Shown: positions 16,703 through 24,400 of the stretch, in pieces
Numbering within the stretch: position 1 is the first letter of the stretch
How the letters are laid out: each line of letters begins with the position of its first letter
NCBI GenBank assembly: GCA_963708625.1
Contig: CAVPSV010000004.1
Location: 1,178,001 to 1,242,000, forward strand
Direction of reading: 5' to 3'
DNA from: DASXIF01 sp036498145
Lineage (GTDB): Bacteria; Actinomycetota; Actinomycetes; Mycobacteriales; Jatrophihabitantaceae
DNA length: 64,000 nucleotides
Position numbers and translations under genes: made by a program
The notes under the pieces: generated by a model
Databases searched by the model: none
The model's input: the letters and a program-made list of their open reading frames with translations, nothing else
What the model was told of the DNA's origin: nothing

Positions 16703-17472
16703 TGGTTGACAGCGCGCGTGAACGTGCGCACGCCGCTGCGCCCGCGGCGCCCATACCCCACCCGCCCGAGCTGCTGCTGGTGTCCCACGGCACCGCATCT
16801 CCAGCCGGTACGCGTGCCACCTGGCAGCTCCGCGAGGCGATCGCAGCCGCGCGGCCGGAGGTCACCGTCCGGTTGTGCTTCCTGGACGTCGGCACACCGA
16901 CCCTGTCCGACGCCTTGGCGCAGAGCGACGGTCCGAGCGACGGCTTGACCGACGGCAGCGCCCCGGCTCGTCCGACGGTGCTGGTGCCGTTGCTGCTGTC
17001 GACCGGCTATCACGTGCAGACGGACATCCCGTCGGCTGTCGCAGGTCGCGCGCACGTCGTGATCGGACGGCATCTCGGACCGCATGAGCTGCTGACGGAC
17101 GTGCTCGCGGACCGGCTCGGCGACCTCCGCCGAGACGCGCGCGTGGTGTTGGCCGCGGCCGGGTCCGCGCGGCCCGAAGCGGCAGCGGAGTTGCAGCGTG
17201 CGGCCGAACTGCTCGGGTCCCGGCTCGGGCGCGCGGTGCCGGTGCTGACGCTGAGCGAACCCTTGGCCGAACGGTTCGCCGAGATGGCCGGAACCGGGCA
17301 CACTCCGGTCCAGGTGGCCACCTACCTGCTGACCGAAGGGCAATTCGCGGACACCATCGCCGCTGCCGCGCGCGGGCTGGCCGACGTGGCGCCGCCGCTG
17401 GGCGTGCATCCGGCGCTGGTGTCGCTTGTGTGGTTGCGATATGGCGACGCAGTGGCCGCGCCGAGGCAGTGA
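16702..17472 (+). CDS. CbiX/SirB-type sirohydrochlorin chelatase family protein
   Basis: 256 residues with two chelatase-like halves. LLLVSHGTASPAGT holds the N-terminal metal-binding His, PTVLVPLLLSTGYHVQTDIP holds the second His of the family, and LGPHELL follows. Enzymes of this group insert Co or Fe into sirohydrochlorin for cobalamin or siroheme. The first ATG shares its A with the tRNA-Asp CCA; an in-frame GTG at 16780 (just before SHGT) would shorten the N-terminus too much, so the overlap may be real. No other cobalamin or siroheme gene is in the window. Confidence 0.78.
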   Translation: MVDSARERAHAAAPAAPIPHPPELLLVSHGTASPAGTRATWQLREAIAAARPEVTVRLCFLDVGTPTLSDALAQSDGPSDGLTDGSAPARPTVLVPLLLSTGYHVQTDIPSAVAGRAHVVIGRHLGPHELLTDVLADRLGDLRRDARVVLAAAGSARPEAAAELQRAAELLGSRLGRAVPVLTLSEPLAERFAEMAGTGHTPVQVATYLLTEGQFADTIAAAARGLADVAPPLGVHPALVSLVWLRYGDAVAAPRQ

Positions 17473-17527
17473 ACCGCCACGCGCATCGGGCCGTGGCAGC
17501 AGTGAGAGACGATGTGGGAGGCACAGC

Positions 17528-18157
17528 ATGTCCCAGAGTTCGACGAGCCCGACGGCCACCGTCCGGTACGGCGACAGCACCGCGGCCTGCGCTGCTGGCC
17601 CGCGCGCAACGCGTCGTGTCGGCCGCAGGTTCGCCGTCGGCGCGGTGGCCGTGCTCAGCGTGGCGACGCTGGCGCTGACGGCCTGCTCGAGCAGCAAGAA
17701 GACGACGGGTGGCGCTGCGGCGTCGACCGGGGCCAGTACGGCAGCCGCGGCCGCTCGGGTGCAGATTTCGGAGGTCTCCGGCCTGCTGGTGGGGCCGAAC
17801 GGACACACCCTGTACGTGAACAACGTCGACAGCATGACCGCGATCAAGTGCACCGGGGACTGCGTCCAGGAGTGGCAGCCGCTGACCGGGACACCGTCGG
17901 TGACCGGCACGCTGCAGCCCACGGATTTCGCCACCACCCCCAGGCCTGACGGGTCGATGCAAGTCACCTTCCAGGGCCATCCGCTCTACTACTTCGCCGA
18001 TGACATGGCCGCGGGCCAGGCGAAGGGCAACGTCACCGAGGACGGGATCAGCTGGCATTCGGCCGGCGCCAGCGTGGTGTCCACCACCGGCGGCGTGACG
18101 ACGGCGCCGGCAAGCTCGCCGTCCGCCAGCGGCGGGTCAGGCGGCAACGGCTACTGA
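17528..18157 (+). CDS. lipoprotein with secreted-repeat domain (PF03640-like)
   Basis: 209 residues; ATG 17528 has GGGAGG seven bases upstream. A basic N-terminus leads into AVLSVATLALTAC with lipobox Cys53. Two copies of the short repeat of unknown function follow: LLVGPNGHTLYVNN...CTGDCVQEWQPL and HPLYYFADDMAAGQAKGN...WHSAG. The tail is Ser/Gly-rich. Such proteins are found on actinobacterial surfaces and have been linked to electron transfer or adhesion only by inference. It sits alone between the chelatase gene and tRNA-Phe. Confidence 0.78.
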   Translation: MSQSSTSPTATVRYGDSTAACAAGPRATRRVGRRFAVGAVAVLSVATLALTACSSSKKTTGGAAASTGASTAAAAARVQISEVSGLLVGPNGHTLYVNNVDSMTAIKCTGDCVQEWQPLTGTPSVTGTLQPTDFATTPRPDGSMQVTFQGHPLYYFADDMAAGQAKGNVTEDGISWHSAGASVVSTTGGVTTAPASSPSASGGSGGNGY

Positions 18158-18178
18158 CCTGACACAGGCGGTGTATCA

Positions 18179-18217
18179 ATCACCCCGCCGATCGGCTCCG
18201 CATAGCCGAGGGGTGAT
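18179..18217. terminator. stem-loop after the lipoprotein gene
   Basis: ATCACCCC pairs with GGGGTGAT and an inner CGGCT pairs with AGCCG. It begins about 20 bases after the lipoprotein stop codon. Confidence 0.5.
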
Positions 18218-18235
18218 GCAACCGCCCCCAGAGTT

Positions 18236-18274
18236 CCCGCCGTGGCCACTGCGGCCACGGGTGGCCACGGCGGG
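18236..18274. terminator. 13-bp perfect inverted repeat upstream of tRNA-Phe
   Basis: CCCGCCGTGGCCA pairs with TGGCCACGGCGGG around a 13-base loop, which also contains GGCCAC. No T-run follows, so it may be a terminator or a processing or regulatory structure before the tRNA. Confidence 0.45.
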
Positions 18275-18328
18275 TACCCCCTTGGATGGGTAGACTTCGG
18301 CGGTCCGGACGGCATGTGCATCCGGTTC

Positions 18329-18402
18329 GGCCAGGTAGCTCAGTTGGTACGAGCGACCGCCTGAAAAGCGGTAGGTCGGCGGTTCGACCCCGCCCCTGGC
18401 CA
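18329..18402 (+). tRNA. tRNA-Phe (GAA)
   Basis: GGCCAGG pairs with CCTGGCC, the D-arm is TAGCTCAGTTGG, the anticodon loop CCTGAAAAG gives GAA and the T-loop is GGTTCGACCC. CCA is not encoded. Confidence 0.95.
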
Positions 18403-18475
18403 CTGGTCGGGAGTTCTGTGCTGGCGCACCCTCTCGACCCGTCCTGCTTCGGGGGCTCGGGTATCGGAGCAGCGG

Positions 18476-19036
18476 CTACGAACCGATCGGCTTGATGTTC
18501 AGGTCGCGATAAGTGATCAACGGCTGATACGGCACACCGAGTTCGGTGAACCGCCGTGCCGCAGCGTCGCCACGGTCGACGAGCGTGGTCGCGAAGACAA
18601 TCTCGGCGCCTGTCTCGCGGACCGCGTCCAGCGCCTGCAGGATCGACCCGCCGGTGCTCACCACGTCGTCCACCAGCAGCACTCGCACGCCCGGACCCAG
18701 TTCCGCCGCCTCGATTCGCTTACCCTTGCCGTGATCCTTCGCCTGCTTGCGCACCACGAACCAGCGCTTGTCCGCCAGCACCGCAATCCCGGTCGCATAC
18801 GCGTCGGCGCCGAGAGTCAGCCCACCGACCGCGTCGAACTCCACGCCTGCGGCGGAGACCAGGTCCAGCAGCGCCGCACACGCCAGCCGCAGGTGCGCGC
18901 CCCGCGCCAGCGCCCGCTTGCCGTCCATGTAGTCGTGGCTCAACTCGCCGGAGGCCAGAACGAAGGGCTCCTCGCGATATTCCAAGCCGTAAGTGGTGAC
19001 CACCTCGATCACCTGATCTCGCAGTGCGGTAGCCAT
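18476..19036 (-). CDS. pyrE: orotate phosphoribosyltransferase
   Basis: 186-residue enzyme joining orotate to PRPP to make OMP in pyrimidine synthesis. The PRPP-binding motif is VLLVDDVVSTGGS; FVLASGELSHDYMDGKRA and GGLTLGADAYATG are family blocks. Start is the ATG at 19036, giving MATALRDQVIEVV, with GGATGG upstream; the frame extends to 19534 but that part is not credible. No other pyr gene is adjacent. A divergent zinc-ribbon gene starts about 200 bases upstream. Confidence 0.9.
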   Translation of the reverse strand: MATALRDQVIEVVTTYGLEYREEPFVLASGELSHDYMDGKRALARGAHLRLACAALLDLVSAAGVEFDAVGGLTLGADAYATGIAVLADKRWFVVRKQAKDHGKGKRIEAAELGPGVRVLLVDDVVSTGGSILQALDAVRETGAEIVFATTLVDRGDAAARRFTELGVPYQPLITYRDLNIKPIGS

Positions 19037-19238
19037 TCGCTGTCCATCCCACTGAGTTCGCCGCGGCACGCGGACGGCGCTCATCCTGCCACGCATAGCC
19101 GGGGGCCTCTGCCGGGTACGATCGCAGCACCGATAAGTCGCCGGAATTGGCACCGATCTCACGACGGCCCCTTCCGACGATCCGGTCATATGCGAAACAG
19201 CAGCACGCCCGCGCTGGGCAGGGACTGAGGAGGAGTCG

Positions 19239-20375
19239 GTGACCGAGACCACGATGGTGCAGGTCGTCTGCCCCGAATGCCGGCAGGAGTTCGACGTGCC
19301 CGACGGCGCCGAGGAGGCAACCTGCCCGAATTGCAGTGAGGTTCTCGTCTGGCGCAGCTGCCTGGACACCAACGAGGTCTTCACCGTCCTGAAGAAGTGG
19401 GAGACGTGGGTCCACCCAGGGTGCGAGACCAAGCACCCGGTCGACCTCACCAACGTCATCGCCGCGGCCCGCCCGCAGGACGCGCTGGACGCTCCGATCG
19501 AATCGGATGGGCAGCCGCAGCCTGTCGGTGGCATGCAGGCCCCGGCGCCGTCCGACCTCGTGTATGCACCGGTGGAGCTCTCACCCGACGTGGACTGGCC
19601 GGATCAGGAGATCACCGGCCGGCTCATCGTGGACTCGGACCGCCTGGCCATCCTGCCCGCGCCGGGCAACCCTCGCCCGCCGCTCAGCGTCGCGTGGATC
19701 CAGGACGTCCAGGACTACGCGGTGCATCCGGGCGACGGCGACGGGAAGAAGAAGCGGTTCGGCCGAAAGGCGAAGGCGGAGCCGACCGGCCGACCGTCGA
19801 CGGTGGTTTTCACCGTGCCCGGCGGCCAGATCACGATTGCCTCGGCCAGCCCGGTCGAGGTGTTCGCAGCGCAACTGGACCAGCACTTGCGACCACGGCT
19901 GGTGGGCGCGCCCGGCGTGGCCGCGCCGCAGGCACCGATGGCCCCGCCACAGGCACCGATGGCCCCGCCACAGGCACCGATGGCCGCGCCGCAAGCCCCG
20001 ACGGCTCCGCCACAGGCACCGATGGCACCGCCGCAGCCTCAGGCACCGATGGCGCAGCCGCCGGGCGGTACCAGCGGCGTCATGCCGGTACCGGGGACTC
20101 TGCCGACCTATGCCGCGCCGATCGGCGACGTTGCCGGCGGCCCGCCCGCCGGAGCGGTCGAGACGGGCCCCCAGGGCAGCGCAGCCGCGCCGACGGCGCC
20201 GAGCGCACCCCAGGGCCTCGAGGGCGTCGATCCGGCCCGGCTGCCCGACCTGGACCCGAAGACGCCCGAGGCGGTCTACGACAGCATTCGCAAGCTGGCC
20301 GAACTTGCTGTGCTCGGCCAGATCACGTCGGAAGAATTCGCCACCCGCAAGGCACAGCTGCTCGCCCGGCTCTAG
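19239..20375 (+). CDS. zinc-ribbon protein with Pro/Ala/Met repeats and SHOCT-like tail
   Basis: 378 residues. Cys11, Cys14, Cys29 and Cys32 (CPEC and CPNC) form a zinc ribbon. A central region resembles a small beta domain (RLIVDSDRLAILPA, STVVFTVPGGQITIAS) with a basic patch GKKKRFGRKAK. Next is a repetitive linker of APMAPPQ units, and the end (PEAVYDSIRKLAELAVLGQITSEEFATRKAQLLARL in three short blocks) resembles the SHOCT helix pair found at protein ends. GTG start at 19239 with GAGGAG upstream. Function unknown. Confidence 0.65.
   Translation: MTETTMVQVVCPECRQEFDVPDGAEEATCPNCSEVLVWRSCLDTNEVFTVLKKWETWVHPGCETKHPVDLTNVIAAARPQDALDAPIESDGQPQPVGGMQAPAPSDLVYAPVELSPDVDWPDQEITGRLIVDSDRLAILPAPGNPRPPLSVAWIQDVQDYAVHPGDGDGKKKRFGRKAKAEPTGRPSTVVFTVPGGQITIASASPVEVFAAQLDQHLRPRLVGAPGVAAPQAPMAPPQAPMAPPQAPMAAPQAPTAPPQAPMAPPQPQAPMAQPPGGTSGVMPVPGTLPTYAAPIGDVAGGPPAGAVETGPQGSAAAPTAPSAPQGLEGVDPARLPDLDPKTPEAVYDSIRKLAELAVLGQITSEEFATRKAQLLARL
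19924..20060 (+). repeat. in-gene tandem repeat coding APMAPPQ
   Basis: About six degenerate copies of a 21-base unit (GCACCGATGGCCCCGCCACAG-like) encode a Pro/Ala/Gln/Met linker. The near-identical codons suggest recent expansion or contraction. Confidence 0.75.
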
Positions 20376-20391
20376 GCAGCACGCCGGCGAC

Positions 20392-21309
20392 TCAGCCGCG
20401 GCGACGGCCGAACCGGCCCTGCCGTCCCGGCCCGGCACCGGTGGTGCTCGCCTCGTTCTCTGCGAGCGACTCGTCCGCCGGCGACCCGTCAGCCGGTGAC
20501 CCCTCAGCCGGCGACCCGTCGGCGGGCGATACCTGCGCAGCGGCGGCACCCTGACCATCACCGTCACCCGCAGTGACGCCTCCACCCGCTGCGGATGACC
20601 CGGCGAGACGCACCCCGATCCCGTCCAGCACGTACTCGAGCCCTGATTCGAAGGCATCGACCGCGCTGATACTCGCGTCGCTGAACACCTGCGCCAGCGT
20701 CGGGTACGCCCCGGTCTGCACCTGCGCCACCAGGTAACGGGCCGTCTCCGCCCGGCGCGCCTGCTCCGCGTCGGCGTCGGTCTTGCGCGAGTGCTCCACC
20801 AGCTCCAGCTGCACGTATCCGTAGACGTACGCGAGCACGGTGTTCACCATCTGCGTCATCGTCGAGGCGTCCAGGCCCAGTCCGTCCACCGCGGACAGCG
20901 CGCGCTCACTGTGCCGCAGCCCATTCGGGCCGCAGGGCGTGCGCGTACCGGCGAGCACCCGCAACCAGGGATGGCGTTGCGCGGTCTTCTGGGTGGCATG
21001 CGCCATCGCCCGCAACCGGGAACGCCAGTCGTCGCCCTCGTCCTCCGGCTCGATCTCCGCGAAGGCCCCGTCGAGCATGAGGTCGAGCAGATCCTCGCGG
21101 GAGGTGAGGTAGACCTCCAGCCGCACCGACGGGATGCGGATCTTGCTCGCTACCCGCTTCACCGAGACGGCGTGCAGGCCTTCGCGGTCGGCGATGTCGA
21201 ATGCCGCGGCGACGATCTGCGCCCGATCCGGAGCTGGCGTGGCGCCGCGCCCGGCCGGCTCGGCTCGCTCCCAGATCAGCGTCGTCGCGTCGCCGTCCTG
21301 ACTGGCCAT
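20392..21309 (-). CDS. TetR-family regulator with acidic repeat tail
   Basis: 305 residues from ATG 21309. An N-terminal HTH (AAAFDIADREGLHAVSVKRV, then PSVRLEVYLTSREDLLDL) is followed by a TetR_C-like ligand domain (HPWLRVLAGTR, MVNTVLAYVYGYVQLEL). The end is a low-complexity stretch of SPADGSPAEGSPAD-type repeats and a basic RQGRFGRRRG terminus, unusual for TetR proteins. Its gene converges on the zinc-ribbon gene 16 bases away. A 16-base tandem direct repeat 50-80 bases upstream is a candidate operator. Ligand unknown. Confidence 0.8.
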   Translation of the reverse strand: MASQDGDATTLIWERAEPAGRGATPAPDRAQIVAAAFDIADREGLHAVSVKRVASKIRIPSVRLEVYLTSREDLLDLMLDGAFAEIEPEDEGDDWRSRLRAMAHATQKTAQRHPWLRVLAGTRTPCGPNGLRHSERALSAVDGLGLDASTMTQMVNTVLAYVYGYVQLELVEHSRKTDADAEQARRAETARYLVAQVQTGAYPTLAQVFSDASISAVDAFESGLEYVLDGIGVRLAGSSAAGGGVTAGDGDGQGAAAAQVSPADGSPAEGSPADGSPADESLAENEASTTGAGPGRQGRFGRRRG

Positions 21310-21358
21310 GTAACGCCTTCTCCCCTGCTGTCCGGCAACGCACTGCGGGAGCTCCCGC

Positions 21359-21390
21359 GTCGATCCAACCAGACGTCGATCCAACCAGAC
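21359..21390. promoter_or_regulatory. tandem 16-bp direct repeat upstream of the TetR gene
   Basis: GTCGATCCAACCAGAC occurs twice without a mismatch or gap, in the gap between the TetR start and the giant repeat-protein gene. It is a candidate binding site; a chance duplication cannot be excluded. Confidence 0.4.
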
Positions 21391-21408
21391 ATGGCTTGCC
21401 GCCTAAAA

Positions 21409-21447
21409 CACTCGGTGCACCCCCGACCTGCGGAGGTGCACCGAGTG
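21409..21447 (-). terminator. rho-independent-type terminator of the giant repeat gene
   Basis: CACTCGGTGCAC pairs perfectly with GTGCACCGAGTG; on the minus strand the stem is followed by TTTTAGG. It lies 27 bases after the stop of the giant gene. Confidence 0.78.
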
Positions 21448-21473
21448 CGTTTCAGGTTCTGCCGAGCGTGGTG

Positions 21474-24400
21474 TTACTCCACCTCGGGCCGACGCCGCGC
21501 GAAGACCAGCAGCATCATGCCGAGGATGAGCAACAGCACCGCACCCGGGATCAGCATCGTCAGTCCGCCGATACCGGTGAAGGCGAGGATCGTCTCACCG
21601 GCGCCAACCACCGTGGTGACACCCGTCGTGGTCTTCACGCCAGGCTTGCCGGGCGGGTTGACCGGAGGAGGCGGCGTCTGCGGGTTGCAGCTGCACACCG
21701 GCGGGATCGGTGCCGACGGCGGCAGCGGCGGGATCGGACCCTGGATACCGCCACACGCCGAGCAACTCACCGGCGGCACGGGTGCAACCGGGCCGTTCGG
21801 CGGTACCGGCGGTGTCGGCACCGTCGGATCGGCCAGCACGTGGATCACGTGATGCACCGTGCTCGCACCGTTGGCCGCAGCCGCACCGACCGCCGCCGGA
21901 CCGTTCACGATGACGTTGGTCAGCGCGTCCAGGTTGGCGATGGCCAGCGCACTCGCGTTGCCCGTGATCGACGTGCTGATCTGCGTGGACACCGAATCCG
22001 ACGAGCCGGTGTTGCCACCGGTTGCCGAGTCGTCCGTCGTCGCGTTGCCGGAGCTACCCGACCCCGTGTTCCCACCGTTGCTGGATGTCGCGTCGCCGCT
22101 TGTCCCACCACCGTCGGTGTCGGTCACAACGCCGGAGTCACCGGAACCCTGGATGACTCCGATGCTGCCGGTGCCGCCACCGCTGAGGATGACCGGCCCG
22201 GTCGTGCCCGTAACGACGGTGACGCCACCGGTCGGCCCGCTGACGCCGTCGGCGAGACCGCCACCGGCCGCGCCACTCGTGCCATCCGAGGACGGGTCCG
22301 CAGTTGCGGTACCGCTGTCGCCCGAGTGCGAGTGACCGTCCACCGAGGTGTTGGAGTCGCCCGAGTCGGCGTGCGCGTCGGAGAACGCGAAGCCGTCGGC
22401 CTCGCCGGAGTCGCCACCGTCGGCCGCGTCACCCGAGACCGCCGTCGACTTCGCGACTGAACTGGCGTTGGTGCTGCCGGTGTTGCCGCCCTTCGACGTG
22501 TCCTTGGTGGTCGCGTTGCCGGTGTTGCCCGACGTCGTGTTGCCCGACGTGGTACCCGTGGCATCGCCGGACGTGCCGCCACCAGCGGTGTCGGTCACGT
22601 CGCCCGAATCGCCGGAGCCGGCCAGGACGCCGATGCCGCCCGAACCGCCGCCGCCGAAGAGCACGAACCCGGTGTCGCCGGTGACTACCGTGACGTCGCC
22701 GGTCGTACCCGAGCCACCCACGGCGATACCGCCACCGGCGTCGCCGCTGGTTCCGTCGGCCGTCGGATCGGATGACGCGTCGCCGCTGTCACCGCTGTGC
22801 GACGAGCCGTCCGCGTCGGTGGTCGAGTCGCCGGAGAACGCGCCGCCGAAGGACAGCCCGATCGAGTTCGCATCGCCACTGTCCGCACCGCCGGTGGTGT
22901 CGCCGGTGAGCGCGGTCGATGTCGCGGTGGACTTCGCCGTCGATGCGCCGGTGTTGCCACCGGTCGCGCTGTCGGTCGTCGATGCGTTGCCGGTGTTGCC
23001 GGTACCGGTGTTGCCGGAGGTACCAGCCGTCGCGTCACCTGAGGTGCCGCCGCCGGCCGTGTCGGTCACGCCGCCTGAGTCACCCGAGCCCGCGAGCACC
23101 CCGATGCCGCCGGAGCCACCGCCACTGAAGATGACGTCACCCGTGTCACCGGTGTCGGCAGACACTGCGCCGGTGTCACCCGAGACGCCCTCCGCGATGC
23201 CTCCACCGGCGTCACCGCTGGTTGCGTCGGCCGTCGGCTCGGATGACGCGTCGCCGCTGTCGCCGGTGTGCGACCACCCGTCCGCGTCCGTGTTCGAGTC
23301 GCCGGTTGCCGCGATGCCCGCCGAAGCAGCGAACGAGAACGCGTCACCCGAGTCGCCGGTGCTGCCCGGCGTCCCCGACTTGGCGCCGGAATCGGACGAG
23401 GACGCGGCAGTCGCCGCACCGGTGTTGCCACCCTTGGCGCTGTCGGTCGTGCTCGCGTTGCCGGTGTAGCCCGACGTGGTGTTACCGGACGTGGTCGCCT
23501 TCGCGTCGCCGGACGTGCCGCCGCCTGCCGTGTTGTTGACCGCACCGGAGTCGCCCGACTTCAGGCCCTCGTCGATGCCGCCGGAACCGCCGCCGCCGAA
23601 GAGCACGAAGCCGGTGTCGCCGGTCGGATCCGACACGTCGCCGGAGTCACCGGAGGTGCCAGTGGCGATGCCGCCACCCGCGCCGCCGCTGGTCGCGTCG
23701 ACGCTCGGCGAGGACGAGGCCTCACCGCTGTCGCCGGAACGCGAACCGCCGTCGACCGAGGTGTTCGAGTCGCCGGAGAACGCGCCACCGAAGGAGAGGC
23801 CGATCGACGTGGCGTCACCGGACTCGCCGGCCTCGCCAGTGTCGCCGGTGGTGGCGTCGTCGTCGTTCGACGTGGCCGGGCCCGAGCTGCCGGAGTTGGC
23901 ACCCGGACCGGACAGCGCCGTCGACTGAGCCGCAGACGTCGCGCAGGCGCATCCGGTGTTGCCACCGACGGCCTTGTCGGTCGTGCTCGCGCTGCCGGTG
24001 TGGCCGGTGCCGGTGTTGCCGGACACGGAGCCCGTGGCGTCGCCCGAGGTGCCGCCACCAGCCGTGTTGGTCACCGCGCCGGTGTCGCCGGAACCTTCGA
24101 GCACGCCGATGCTGCCGGTACCGCCGCCACCGAACGAGTCGCCGGTGTCGCCGGTGGAGCCGTCGACCGTCCCGCTGTCACCCGAGACGCCTTCGGCTAT
24201 GCCGCCGCCCGCGTCGCCGCTGGTCGCGTCGACCGACGGGTCGGAGGTTGCCGAGCCGGAGTCACCGGAGGACGAGAAACCGTGCGAGCTGGTGTTCGAG
24301 TCGCCGGACACGCCGATCGCCGCGGAGCCGGCCAGCGAGAACGCGTCGCCGGAGTCGCCGCCGTCGCCGGTATCACCGGAGACGGACGACCCTTCCGCGT

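Noticed and set aside
18176..18403. ORF opposite tRNA-Phe
   Set aside because: It is the reverse complement of a tRNA and gives the usual false Pro/Arg/Ser pattern; no ribosome site.
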